Shown here: one piece after another, positions 34,731-43,558 of the stretch
Layout of the letters: the number at the start of each line of letters is the position of its first letter
How positions within the stretch are numbered: position 1 is the first letter of the stretch
NCBI GenBank assembly: GCA_007753915.1
Contig: CP036352.1
Span: 3,039,306 to 3,103,305 of the forward strand
Direction: 5' to 3'
DNA length: 64,000 bases
Source of the DNA: Phycisphaerae bacterium RAS2
Lineage (GTDB): Bacteria > Planctomycetota > Phycisphaerae > UBA1845 > UTPLA1
Made by a program: the position numbers and the translations under genes
Notes under the pieces: model-generated
The model's input: only the letters and a program-made list of their open reading frames with translations
Database searches by the model: none
What the model was told of the DNA's origin: nothing

Positions 34731-35465
34731 TCAGCAATGGTCGTGTCGCACCATGCACACGTCCGGTCCGTACAGTTCCAGCAGGTCCTTCCCGCGCAGC
34801 TCGCTCGTCGCATGAACCGTCACGCCTCGATTCACGCAGATCACGCGATTCACAAGCTTGGACACAAAAGCCACGTCGTGCGACACAAGGATCACGGTAT
34901 GCCGCTCGCTCAATCGGCGAAGCAGCTCATAAAAATCGTCCTGCACGCGCAGGTCCAGATTCGACGTCGGCTCGTCCAGCAGGAGCAGTTCCGGCTCACT
35001 TGCCAGTGCCCGCGCGATCAGCACGCGCTGCCGCTGACCACCCGACAGCGCCGCGAACGGTCGCCTCGCGAGATTGGCCAGCCCTACGTCACCTAGCGAT
35101 CGAAACGCCACGTCGCGATCCGACCGGCTGAACCGAAACCCCGCGCCGCTGGTTCCGTGCCGCCCCATCAGGACGACATCCAACACATTCACGGGGAACT
35201 CAAGGTCAAGCCGCGCGTATTGAGGCATGTAACCGATTCGTGGCCGAGCCTTCTCCGGTGAGAGGCCGAAAACCTGCAACGTGCCGCGCGTCGGCCGCAG
35301 GAGACCGAGGAACAGCTTCAGGAGTGTGGTCTTTCCGCCGCCGTTCGGCCCCACAATGGATATAAAATCTCGATCACCTATCGTGAGATCGACGCCGTCC
35401 AGGACCACGTCGCGATCGTAAGAAAATGTGAGGCCGCGAACCTCGATGATCGCCCGATCATTCAT
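34731..35465 (-). CDS. znuC: Zinc/manganese-type ABC transporter ATPase
   Basis: The 244-residue ATPase has Walker A GPNGGGKTT, signature LSGGQRQR and Walker B LLLLDEPTSNLD, followed by the switch histidine in VILVSHD. It powers the metal importer from the cytoplasmic side. It lies 11 bases after znuA and 21 bases before znuB, so the three are one transcription unit. Confidence 0.9.
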   Translation of the reverse strand: MNDRAIIEVRGLTFSYDRDVVLDGVDLTIGDRDFISIVGPNGGGKTTLLKLFLGLLRPTRGTLQVFGLSPEKARPRIGYMPQYARLDLEFPVNVLDVVLMGRHGTSGAGFRFSRSDRDVAFRSLGDVGLANLARRPFAALSGGQRQRVLIARALASEPELLLLDEPTSNLDLRVQDDFYELLRRLSERHTVILVSHDVAFVSKLVNRVICVNRGVTVHATSELRGKDLLELYGPDVCMVRHDHC

Positions 35466-35476
35466 GGAGGGCTGTC

Positions 35477-36499
35477 CTAATCCTTCGCCGCAGCGACCGG
35501 TGAATCGCCTTGTGCCTCAAATCCCTCGGCAACTCGCTCGGTCAGCGTCCACAAGTCGCGAACGTAGTCAACGGTCATCGGGTCCAGTGCGACGATCTTC
35601 GCTCCGATTGCCTCGGCCACCGCCTTTGCCCCGCCGACGGCAAATTGCGGCTGGACGAATACTCGCTTCAGGCCCAGCGCCCGGGCACGCGCTACAAGCT
35701 CCACCAATCGCCGCGCCGAAGGCTCCTTCCCGTCCTCTTCGACCGCCACCTGCTCCAATCCGTATTCATCGGCGAAATAGCCATACGCCGGATGGAACAC
35801 GAGAAACGCCCGGCCAGCGTAAGACTTGAGCCGATCACGAACGCGCCCATCCAGCTCGCTCAACTCGCGTTCAAATCGGGTCAGACCGGCGTCGTATTCT
35901 GAAGTGCCGGCCGGATCAATCCGCACCAGCGCATCCCGGATGTTTCGAGCTTGCGATGTCACTCGGCGCGGCGAAAGCCAGATGTGCGGATCGCGTCCGG
36001 CATGCGTGTGTCCGGTTGCGGTGGCCGCTTGTTTCGCCCCATCGCTCGCGTACTCATCGTGCGTGGCGCAGCAACCGGTCATCTCGCGGAACGAAACGCC
36101 GGCCGTCGTATCAATCAGGCGAATGGACGGTGCGATCCTTGCGATCCGTTCGCAAACGGCCCGTTCAAAAGGCAGGCCGATTTGAAAGTAGGCGCCGGCC
36201 TCCGCCAATCGGTTGACCTGTCGCGGCGTTGGTTCGTAAGTGTGGTGAGACTGACCGGGACCGACCATGACCTCCACTTCGACGCGGCTCCCGGCGATGC
36301 GCTTCACAAAGTCAGCCTGCGGCAGGATGCTCACGAAGACGCGCAGCGGACCGGCAGCCCCCGCGCCGCTTCCCGTGTTCGCGGCCGCGTTGTCGCGCTT
36401 TGAATCGCAGGCGCAGATGAACATCACGGCGCAGCCGATCCATGCGGCGACCAATCTCGCACGAGGCCTGCCGATGCCGACCTGTCGATACCGTTTCAT
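35477..36499 (-). CDS. znuA: Zinc-binding lipoprotein of the ABC importer
   Basis: The 340-residue product has an N-terminal basic stretch and a hydrophobic segment ending in a lipobox-like FICAC, so it is probably a lipoprotein in the periplasm. The fold is the cluster A-I metal-binding type: QADFVKRIAGSRVEVEVMVGPGQSHHTYEPTPRQ, then a His/Asp loop (HTHAGRDPHIWLSP), FLVFHPAYGYFADEYGL, and a C-terminal DPM. The histidine-containing loop is typical of ZnuA rather than of manganese-specific relatives. It is the first gene of the operon, under the Zur-like operator. Confidence 0.88.
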   Translation of the reverse strand: MKRYRQVGIGRPRARLVAAWIGCAVMFICACDSKRDNAAANTGSGAGAAGPLRVFVSILPQADFVKRIAGSRVEVEVMVGPGQSHHTYEPTPRQVNRLAEAGAYFQIGLPFERAVCERIARIAPSIRLIDTTAGVSFREMTGCCATHDEYASDGAKQAATATGHTHAGRDPHIWLSPRRVTSQARNIRDALVRIDPAGTSEYDAGLTRFERELSELDGRVRDRLKSYAGRAFLVFHPAYGYFADEYGLEQVAVEEDGKEPSARRLVELVARARALGLKRVFVQPQFAVGGAKAVAEAIGAKIVALDPMTVDYVRDLWTLTERVAEGFEAQGDSPVAAAKD

Positions 36500-36574
36500 G
36501 ACGTCCGCCGTAATCCCTGCCCGACTGCGCCCTGCGCGGCGGTGAAGCCGCCGTCGCGCGCAAGCAGCAAGGGA

Positions 36575-36602
36575 GTATTACATTGTAATACGGCAACGTC
36601 AA
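36575..36602 (-). promoter_or_regulatory. znu promoter overlapped by a Zur/Fur-family palindrome
   Basis: On the minus strand, TTGACG (36602-36597) and TAATAC (36580-36575) are spaced by 16 bases. The perfect palindrome GTATTACA-T-TGTAATAC (36575-36591) covers the -10 and much of the spacer, the classical position for a repressor. The 8-1-8 symmetry and A/T-rich arms fit a Fur-family site, and the metal-import operon behind it points to Zur. The znuA start is 75 bases downstream. Confidence 0.7.
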
Positions 36603-36795
36603 TCGAAGGTTCAGCATTGCAGGCCGGTCCGTCCGTCCGATAAACGAGCGACGCCTGCAAGGCATTGAGATCACGCAGCCAAACCCACGCCCTTGTTCGG
36701 AGCGATGCCGGCTTGGTGATGAACCTATGAATCAGAGGTCAGGAATCGGTGAATCAGGCAAGACGCGGGCGAACTCGCCGTCATGCCGCAACCGG

Positions 36796-37074
36796 TTAGA
36801 GGTCGCGAAGCAGGCCGTCAATCGCGCCGTCGAGCTTGTCGGCCGTGAGATAGGTACCGGACTGAATCTCGCGGCGAATCTCCACGATTCGGCGTGCATT
36901 CGCCTCGGGCAGCTCCGCCAGGCGACTCAAGATGGTTGCGATCTCGGAGATTTCGACGCTGTCATCCAGGACTGCCGAACCGGCGTTGTCGCTGCGAGAT
37001 CGAAACGACTGGTTGAAGTAGTCCCGCACGGTCGCGGGTGAAGCGGTGTTACCAATCGTCGAGACATCCAACAT
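36796..37074 (-). CDS. flgM: FlgM-like anti-sigma-28 factor
   Basis: The 92-residue product ends in a FlgM-type domain: residues from about 60 read ARRIVEIRREIQSGTYLTADKLDGAIDGLLRDL, close to the family pattern of a helix, SGTY, and a final helix. FlgM binds the flagellar sigma factor FliA until the hook is complete. The N-terminal half is polar and probably disordered, as in FlgM. ATG at 37074 is chosen because GGGAGGT lies seven bases upstream; the in-frame extension to 37116 is less likely. No flagellar genes are adjacent. Confidence 0.75.
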   Translation of the reverse strand: MLDVSTIGNTASPATVRDYFNQSFRSRSDNAGSAVLDDSVEISEIATILSRLAELPEANARRIVEIRREIQSGTYLTADKLDGAIDGLLRDL

Positions 37075-37614
37075 CTGACATACCTCCCGTCTTTCCCGCG
37101 AGTCGAGGTCTGTCACCTCGCCCTCCGCGGGCCGACCGAACCCGGCGATGGTGTTGGCCCAGCGTTACGACAAAGAGGCAGGAGTTGCGCGTTGGGCCAC
37201 GGCGAACCAGGTCAATCCTTCACTTTCAGTATTATCGTCCGAGCCAGGGTCCGCTCTTCACAGAAACACCTGCAAAACACAAGATGTTGTTTGTCATAAC
37301 GCGCTCTGATTGCGGACCTTAGCGCGGGCAATACTGCACAGTTATGGGGCTGGCGCTGGTAATAAAAGCCCTTCCAGCACAGCCCTGCAAGGTCGCCGCC
37401 CTGTGATTTACACAGAATTCACAGACGCGGATTATCGAAATCCACAAGATGTTGTGGCTGGCATAACTGCGTAATACCTGCTACGCCAATGCTTTGCCGT
37501 CGCATCCACCGCAAACTCCGCGCAGAATCCGCGCGTCGAGTGCATTTATCACCCGCTCCGTTCAACGCCGGCGTGCCACGTGGCGTGGATTCCGCCCGCG
37601 TTATAATCGCCGCA
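37075..37614. other. Intergenic region between flgM-like gene and the GltD-like gene
   Basis: This 540-base region separates two divergent genes. It should hold both promoters, but none is convincing. AACACAAGATGTTG at 37275 and ATCCACAAGATGTTGTGG at 37440 share the core CACAAGATGTTG, 165 bases apart. The second is part of a short dyad (CCACAA-GATG-TTGTGG). No gene is credible here. Confidence 0.45.
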
Positions 37615-38985
37615 ATGAGCCACCAAAGCCCCCAGGAACGCGCGGAACAACTCGCCAGGAACTTCTCCGATCTCGAACCGCGATACACCTCATCCGAAGC
37701 ACTCGCCGAGGCCGCTCGCTGCCTGTTCTGTTTCGACGCCCCTTGCACGCGGGCCTGCCCCACCCACATTGACGTGCCCAAGTTCATTCGCCAGATCCTG
37801 CACAAGAACGAAGTCGGCGCGGCCGAGACGATCCTCGACGCAAACATCTTCGGCGGCTCGTGCGCGCGGGCCTGCCCCACCGAGGTGCTCTGCGAGGGCG
37901 CCTGCGTCGACGGCACGATGCTGAAGGAACCTGTCAAAATCGGACGCCTGCAGCGCTTCGCCTGCGATACCGCGGACGACAAGGGCATCGAGTTCTTCGA
38001 AGCCGCGCCCGACACGGGCCGGCGCGTCGCCATTGTCGGCGGCGGCCCGGCGGGGCTGACCTGCGCCCACGAGCTTCGCAAGCGCGGCCACGCGGTGACG
38101 GTCTTCGAAGCGCGCGAGATGCCGGGCGGCATCAACACCTACGGCATTGCGCGATACAAATACGACACGGCCTTTGCCTTGAGCGAAACGCAGCGCGTCC
38201 TGGCCATCGGTGGAATTGACCTTCGTCTGAATAGTCCGCTGAACGGGGCCGACGTGGCGAAGCTCCTCAACGACTACGACGCGGTGTTCCTGTCGATCGG
38301 ACTGGGCCGAACCGCTCCGCTGGGGATTCCGGGTGAGGACCTGCCCGGCGTCTGGGAGGCGCTCGATTTTGTCTTCCAGACGCACACCAAGCCGCTCGAA
38401 CAATGCGAGGTCGGCCGGCGCGTTGTTGTCATCGGTGGCGGCAATACGGCAGTCGATGTCGCAACCGCCGCAGTGCGTCTGGGGGCCGAGCACGTCACGA
38501 TCGCCTATCGACGGACGGCCGCGGACATGCCGGCGTTTGCCTACGAGTACGAACTGGCGAAGGCAGACGGGATCGCGTGGGAGTTTTCGGCCGCGCCGGT
38601 GCGGGTCGTCGGACAGGGCGGCAAATCGACAGAGGTCGAATTCTTGCGAACGCGCGCGGCAGGGGGCGGCGGTGCCGCCACGGGCACGACGGGCGGGCGA
38701 TCCGCGAAGCTGGAGACGATTCCCGGATCGAATTTCACGCTCGAGTGCGACATGGTGGTGAAGGCACTGGGCCAGGAGCCGCTGATCGGGCTGCTCCAAT
38801 CGATCCCCGGATTAAAGACGGACAAGGGTCGCGTACTGATCGACGATTTGGGGCGAACGAGTGTGCCGAACTTGTTCGCCGGCGGCGATTGCACAAGCCG
38901 CGGGGCCGAGGTCGTCGATGCCGTGCAGGCGGGCAAAGTGGCTGCGGCGGGGATCGATGCGATGTTCGCGGCGGCCAAGCCTTGA
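37615..38985 (+). CDS. GltD/PreT-like NAD(P)-dependent FAD oxidoreductase with Fe-S domain
   Basis: The 456-residue product matches the small subunit of glutamate synthase and the PreT subunit of dihydropyrimidine dehydrogenase. The N-terminal domain has two cysteine clusters (CLFCFDAPCTRACPTHID and GGSCARACPTEVLCEGACV) for [4Fe-4S] centres. FAD binding is VAIVGGGPAGLTC and NAD(P) binding is VVVIGGGNTAVDVA. A C-terminal NLFAGGDC closes the FAD domain. It would pass electrons between NAD(P)H and a catalytic partner; neither a gltB nor a preA is adjacent, so the partner is unknown. ATG at 37615 is used because sequence before it is not family-like. Confidence 0.82.
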   Translation: MSHQSPQERAEQLARNFSDLEPRYTSSEALAEAARCLFCFDAPCTRACPTHIDVPKFIRQILHKNEVGAAETILDANIFGGSCARACPTEVLCEGACVDGTMLKEPVKIGRLQRFACDTADDKGIEFFEAAPDTGRRVAIVGGGPAGLTCAHELRKRGHAVTVFEAREMPGGINTYGIARYKYDTAFALSETQRVLAIGGIDLRLNSPLNGADVAKLLNDYDAVFLSIGLGRTAPLGIPGEDLPGVWEALDFVFQTHTKPLEQCEVGRRVVVIGGGNTAVDVATAAVRLGAEHVTIAYRRTAADMPAFAYEYELAKADGIAWEFSAAPVRVVGQGGKSTEVEFLRTRAAGGGGAATGTTGGRSAKLETIPGSNFTLECDMVVKALGQEPLIGLLQSIPGLKTDKGRVLIDDLGRTSVPNLFAGGDCTSRGAEVVDAVQAGKVAAAGIDAMFAAAKP

Positions 38986-39063
38986 TGGCGCTTGCTCGCG
39001 GCGCAGGCGGTTTCGACGTGCCGTCGCGCGGCCTGGTTCGAGTGTTACCACCAGTTCCCGTCA

Positions 39064-39092
39064 TTGACAGGCTGCACCGGCCGCTCTATAGT
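39064..39092 (+). promoter_or_regulatory. Sigma70-type promoter for initiator tRNA
   Basis: TTGACA at 39064-39069, a 17-base spacer and TATAGT at 39087-39092 form a near-consensus promoter about 90 bases before the tRNA. Confidence 0.7.
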
Positions 39093-39184
39093 CCGGCCGT
39101 TCCAGCCGAATCGGATGGACAGCCGTTCGGGGTCGCCGCTTGCGGCCCTGTGCGGTGTTGTCGGTCGGATGTGCGGAACATGGC

Positions 39185-39257
<73 letters not shown>

Positions 39258-39595
39258 GTTGACCGGCCGGTTGCGAAACCGGCTGACCGAGAGGTTAAGA
39301 CGCAGCGCCCGGATGGAGACGTCCGGGCGTTTGCGTTTTTACGCGAGGATTGGCAAGGCTTTGCGGTCGTTCGTGCCGTCGTTTGTCTAGTTGACGTTGT
39401 CTCGCGCGGCTGTGCTCGCCACGCGGCCCGCCGCCCACAACCGCCCCGGCGGCGACTTGTCTCTTTGTCTCTGCAGCCCCAACTGCTTTGGGTTATCTGC
39501 CGGTTGGGTTTCCTCGTGAGCGACGAACAGAAAGACTTGGACACGAAGTCAGGGAATTGTACCCATCGCGCCGCTCAGGTCTTGGACTAGCGCGA
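39258..39595. other. Intergenic region between tRNA-fMet and the receiver gene
   Basis: This 338-base region holds the tRNA terminator and then about 250 bases without a credible gene. Open frames on the minus strand across the tRNA are antisense artefacts. It is the left boundary of the A+T-richer island. Confidence 0.5.
39306..39340 (+). terminator. Rho-independent terminator after initiator tRNA
   Basis: CGCCCGGA at 39306-39313 pairs with TCCGGGCG at 39322-39329, followed by TTTGCGTTTTT. Confidence 0.85.
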
Positions 39596-40150
39596 CTAGG
39601 GACCCGCGAATTCGTCATGTAACCCTCCGACACAAAGACATTTGTTGAATTGCCTGTTTCGTTCAATCGTAGCTAACTTTCTCGCGGCGGCAACAACCTC
39701 TTCTCGGTAGAGGTCTATTCTGTCCAGAAAAGGAAAAATGTGAGATGGCGGAACAGTGATCCCAGAGTTTTCGAGGCGCCTGCGCAGCTCTGCTTCATGA
39801 GCCGTACCTATGTGTCGCGTGACGATAAACGTATGATTCCAAGGCTGAGGACTAGATTCTACTAGCCGGCAGTACTGGGCAAGCCCGATGAAGTCTCGAT
39901 CTTCCACCATGACATCCCAAATAAGCAAATAGGGGACAAACGGTTCTCTTATTGACAACGCCTTCGAAGAGGCATCCAAGAAGGCGATGGCGCCCCTTCG
40001 CTTGAATTCAAGCAATGGATCTTCGGCGATCCAAACCAACTCGTGATCTGAATCGCGTGTGAATGCGTTGCAGGCCATCGTCGCCCGCGCTTCAACATCG
40101 TCGATTACAATGACTCTACGAATCAATTTGCTGGCATCATCCTGTTCCAT
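39596..40150 (-). CDS. Response-regulator receiver-like protein
   Basis: The 184-residue product reads as a stand-alone receiver domain: the acidic pair is Asp17-Asp18 in VIVIDD, the phospho-acceptor is Asp79 in LLIWDVMVED, and the conserved Thr is Thr111 in FIVTRH. The Lys normally found in the KP or K-P loop after beta strand 5 is not evident (FPFLDR instead). The loop between the acidic pair and Asp79 is long. There is no DNA-binding output domain; the last 50 residues are not recognised. The ATG overlaps the kinase stop by one base (TAATG) and AAAGGAG lies eight bases before it, so the pair is tightly coupled. Confidence 0.7.
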   Translation of the reverse strand: MEQDDASKLIRRVIVIDDVEARATMACNAFTRDSDHELVWIAEDPLLEFKRRGAIAFLDASSKALSIREPFVPYLLIWDVMVEDRDFIGLAQYCRLVESSPQPWNHTFIVTRHIGTAHEAELRRRLENSGITVPPSHIFPFLDRIDLYREEVVAAARKLATIERNRQFNKCLCVGGLHDEFAGP

Positions 40151-42972
40151 TAGGACTTCTCCTTTAGAAAAAGGGTCACACGGCATCCCGGGTCCGCGTT
40201 CTCAATGAGTGGGCGCTTTCCTCCAGATATACCCATTCCTAGTTTATCGATTATTCCCAGCCCCTGCTGTGGTTGCCACCTCAGTCTTTGATTTAGCTGC
40301 TCCTTGTTCAGTCCGACTCCGAAGTCACGAATTGACAGCGCCCAGCCCCCGTCCTGACACTGTTCGCAGCGAATTTCAACTTGCTGTGAGTCTGTAGCAT
40401 TCTCGCTGTTTGATCTTAACAACAGATTCGTAAATATATTCACAAGCACAAGTGAAAGTGCATTCCGGTATACCAAAACGGTTATGTCTAGGTCGATAGA
40501 CGGCGTCAGAACAAAGTACTTATTTTGTGCAATGAGTTGGGCTGCGAGCCAACATTCATAAACGACATCTCGCAAAGATACTTGCCGAGCTAAGCCTTTA
40601 CACTTGCTTACCAGTAATTCCTCGTCATCGAGGATTAAGAGCTCCAACGTCTGCGCGATCATCTTCACATAATACGTTGATACTAATGCTCGAATGTGGT
40701 CATCGTCCATGCGCGATGGGATTTCAAGAATCCATTTATCTCCGTACTTATCATGTACGAGTTGCTCAAGTAGATTGGCCGCTGGCCCCAGCGCGTCGCC
40801 AACTTTTGCGTGACGAAAGGCGGAGAGAATTTGGGGCAACGTGCGGTATTGGGAAGCCCAAGCAAGCGGGATGGAGCTCAGGTGCGCCCCAATGCCCAAG
40901 AGCATGCGAACATATCTCAATAATACGTCAATATGTCTTTTTGCGTTCCCTACCTGAATTCGGGTTGGCGTATAGAACGCACTCCACATTACCGCTGCAG
41001 GCTCCTGTGGCGACGCCGAATTAGCTCCAATGCGTACCCCGATCAGAATCGTAGCTTTCGTCTCATGAGTACGAACTTCGCCCAGCTGCTCTAAATCTGA
41101 TTCTTCAAGCGGAACGGCAATCAACTCTCGTTCCTGTGCGCCAAATCCAGAAAGATGAGGATAATCTAAACTGTTACGCCAGTAGTCTGCGTCGCGCTGG
41201 GCGTCGCGCTTCTTAATAGCAAGCGCGCTTGTAGGCTTAGACGCTCCGTCGGCAAGACAACAAAACACAGCGAAACCAATAACGTCACCCTCACCTGTTC
41301 CAAGCGCCGAAGTCCATTTGCAGCTACTACCCTTTTTTTCGGCGTCGGCATTGCCTTTGGAGCAAGCAATGAGACGATAGATCGGCTGCTCGTCGAATGC
41401 GTCCCTGATTAGAACGTCGACGTGATCGCACAGAAAGTACTCCATTACATCGTGAGCAAATTGTTCATATACATTACTCTTTGGAGGGCTGCCGCGAAGT
41501 GGTATCTGCGTTGCGTTTGCGCCCCGTTCCATTAGGCTCAATACACGTTGGCTGCTTATTACATAGCCAACCTTTTGAGCGAAATCCGACAGGACGCCTA
41601 CAATGTGCGGAAAAAACCTATAAGTCTCGGAGTACTCAAGGTTGATACAACCAAGAACAAATCCATCTCGGCTGCGAATAGGCAAACATAATTCGCAGGA
41701 GGGACGCTCCCATTGTTTGTGAAGATCCTTAAACATGTCGCCGTAATGCAGTTCAGTTCTAACCGCCAACTTCTTAATGTATGGCACTAGAGTCGGGCAA
41801 CGTATTTCGCACAACCTGCGAGCACGAGTCCAGTCCAATTTATTCCTCTGTCCGCGCCATCTAAGTCGCGCGGGAAGGCGTTCAATTTTTCCTCTTCCCT
41901 GACGAGATGTAGGACTTACTAGGGAAAGCCTGTTCTCTGGGAAAAGGCGCTCCAACTCTGCAAAAACGCTTTGAAATGCAGAAAACGCAACTGCGGGTAG
42001 CGCGATCGATGTATATCGCTCTGGTTCAACTGGGTCAACATGATTAAGTAGGTGAGTGCGGCCAGTTAAGGTCGTGCAAACCGTAATACTGCTCGAAGCT
42101 TGAATCAACTGATCCCTTTCTTCCTTCATGGGGAATGTGGGGAGTGATACTAATGTACACAATTTTGGCTCATCCCCACATTCAAGTGTGTGGACGGTTG
42201 CGAGTCGGGTGGCTCGTTCACCTGGATTGGGCTGGTCGAAGGGACCAAAGCATAGTTCCCATAATCCCTTAAGCGTCGAATCTAGGTTAAGTGACGAATT
42301 AGGGCTTGTCAGCTCGCGAAGTGCCGCATCCACATAACTGAGGCGGCGAAATGTTTTTCGGAGCGGCGAAAACCAGTCAAGAGATTGTGCTCGTTCAGAA
42401 GTTTGAACATCGACGAGGCGAAAAATCCGATCTGCAAGATCCGCGAGTGCGTATAGGTAGTCGCGAGTCAATTCTCGCAACTGGCCCCCACCATCAAGCC
42501 ATCGAAAGTAAAAAAGGAGGATAGGGGGTCGCCGAGGCAAGTCTTTCTCAAGTGGCTTCAGGCGGCGCGGCGTGAACGCGACAAATCTTTCGATTTTTTC
42601 GCGTTGCATGAAGCCATCATAAAGAGTGCTAAATTGAGGAAATTGAGCGGCAAAAGAAGTGTGTCCAGATGGCGGCGTTTCATCTGTTGAATTGTAGGCG
42701 TGGACGAATATGTTCGGATGATGTGCTAGCGAGGGCCTTGAAGTGTCATAGAGATCGCGAAGCAAGTTTCTAATGAACGGAGCGGTCGGCTGTCCGTACA
42801 TTGGCTCGTGATAATAAAGCTGAGGATCTACTTCGTGTGGGATATACTCGAGTGGTTTCCAGATGTCTTGGACATAGATCGTGTAACAATCTACGCCCAA
42901 GCGACGCAATTCTGCATCGAATTCCGTCCGAATTGCGCTCTCAGCCTCAAGGTTCGATCTCACGCTGTCCAT
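40150..42972 (-). CDS. Large GAF-like sensor with histidine-kinase-type ATPase domain
   Basis: The 940-residue product has no membrane segment. The C-terminal 120 residues are a GHKL ATPase domain: N box with Asn845 and Asn849 (LVNIFTN), G1 box RDFGVGLN at 882-889, and G2 box GLGIIDKLGMGISGG at 904-918. Residues about 380-470 (SCELCLPIRSRDGFVLGCINLEYS) and about 510-690 resemble GAF halves, the second with a long insert. The first 300 residues are not recognised. No canonical DHp histidine motif is visible. It is translationally coupled to the receiver downstream. Base composition is lower in GC than the core genes, suggesting acquisition. Its signal is unknown. Confidence 0.65.
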   Translation of the reverse strand: MDSVRSNLEAESAIRTEFDAELRRLGVDCYTIYVQDIWKPLEYIPHEVDPQLYYHEPMYGQPTAPFIRNLLRDLYDTSRPSLAHHPNIFVHAYNSTDETPPSGHTSFAAQFPQFSTLYDGFMQREKIERFVAFTPRRLKPLEKDLPRRPPILLFYFRWLDGGGQLRELTRDYLYALADLADRIFRLVDVQTSERAQSLDWFSPLRKTFRRLSYVDAALRELTSPNSSLNLDSTLKGLWELCFGPFDQPNPGERATRLATVHTLECGDEPKLCTLVSLPTFPMKEERDQLIQASSSITVCTTLTGRTHLLNHVDPVEPERYTSIALPAVAFSAFQSVFAELERLFPENRLSLVSPTSRQGRGKIERLPARLRWRGQRNKLDWTRARRLCEIRCPTLVPYIKKLAVRTELHYGDMFKDLHKQWERPSCELCLPIRSRDGFVLGCINLEYSETYRFFPHIVGVLSDFAQKVGYVISSQRVLSLMERGANATQIPLRGSPPKSNVYEQFAHDVMEYFLCDHVDVLIRDAFDEQPIYRLIACSKGNADAEKKGSSCKWTSALGTGEGDVIGFAVFCCLADGASKPTSALAIKKRDAQRDADYWRNSLDYPHLSGFGAQERELIAVPLEESDLEQLGEVRTHETKATILIGVRIGANSASPQEPAAVMWSAFYTPTRIQVGNAKRHIDVLLRYVRMLLGIGAHLSSIPLAWASQYRTLPQILSAFRHAKVGDALGPAANLLEQLVHDKYGDKWILEIPSRMDDDHIRALVSTYYVKMIAQTLELLILDDEELLVSKCKGLARQVSLRDVVYECWLAAQLIAQNKYFVLTPSIDLDITVLVYRNALSLVLVNIFTNLLLRSNSENATDSQQVEIRCEQCQDGGWALSIRDFGVGLNKEQLNQRLRWQPQQGLGIIDKLGMGISGGKRPLIENADPGCRVTLFLKEKS

Positions 42973-43288
42973 CGGTCACCAATTCAGAGGTAAGGGATTC
43001 GCGCACGTGGGGAAAGCTAATAAGTTCGTTCGAACTTGCAGCTATTAGCGCTTCAGGCAAAGACCGCTTTAAGTTCCATAATGTAACGGCAAAACCATAC
43101 TAATTGAAGCATTTCAGGGACAATTCTTCTGGAAGCGGCATAAGTAACAGGCAGGCGGGCACCATCGGTGAAATCGCAGCGCCTGCCGCACCTGTCGTAA
43201 GACGGCGTGGGCCACATGGACGGTCCACCAGCCGGACCAGTCCGTTAGGCCAAGCATGCCTACCAGACTGGTGTCAGGAGTTTGCCCT
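42973..43288. other. Intergenic region upstream of the kinase gene
   Basis: This 316-base region lies between the kinase gene (leftward) and the small gene at 43289 (rightward). It holds the palindrome at 43022-43037 and changes from A+T-rich to GC-rich near 43140. No gene is credible in it. Confidence 0.5.
43022..43037. promoter_or_regulatory. Palindrome upstream of the kinase/receiver pair, possible operator
   Basis: AAGTTCG-TT-CGAACTT is a perfect 7-2-7 inverted repeat, flanked by CTAATA on the left and CTATTAG on the right, which extend an imperfect dyad. It lies 50 bases upstream of the kinase start, a suitable place for a regulator site. Confidence 0.5.
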
Positions 43289-43558
43289 ATGCCGCGTTCG
43301 AATACACGATTCTCGCAGGCACAGTGCGATGTTTCACAACCCGAATTGTCGCCCGCCGAGCGCCTCCGCGCGGTCGCATCGATCCTCGCCCGTGGCGTGG
43401 CACGTTGGCGACAGCACGTCCGAGCCGGCCGGAGCATGCATGTTTCGAGCGACGAAGATTCCCCCGGAATTGGCCTTGAGGTTCCCGGCGAGACACGCCC
43501 CAGTGTGTCTCACGATACCCACGGGTTACGCCTGCGGGCGGATGGAGACGAACCATGA
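43289..43558 (+). CDS. Small conserved-type protein upstream of the DUF2924 gene
   Basis: The product has 89 residues. Residues about 17-45 (LSPAERLRAVASILARGVARWRQH) form a clear helix of a type seen in small proteins next to DUF2924 and site-specific recombinase genes in other bacteria, as I recall it. The rest is polar. The ATG at 43289 has GGAG eight bases before it. The stop overlaps the next ATG in ATGA, which argues for a real, coupled gene. No function is known. Confidence 0.55.
   Translation: MPRSNTRFSQAQCDVSQPELSPAERLRAVASILARGVARWRQHVRAGRSMHVSSDEDSPGIGLEVPGETRPSVSHDTHGLRLRADGDEP

Noticed and set aside
36727-37041. 104-residue plus-strand frame across the flgM-like gene
   Set aside because: Antisense reading; the minus-strand frame has a Shine-Dalgarno and the FlgM pattern.
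40150-42972. Detocs-type defence system
   Set aside because: A sensor kinase and receiver are present, but there is no third effector gene and no TPR sensor part is visible, so the name cannot be used.
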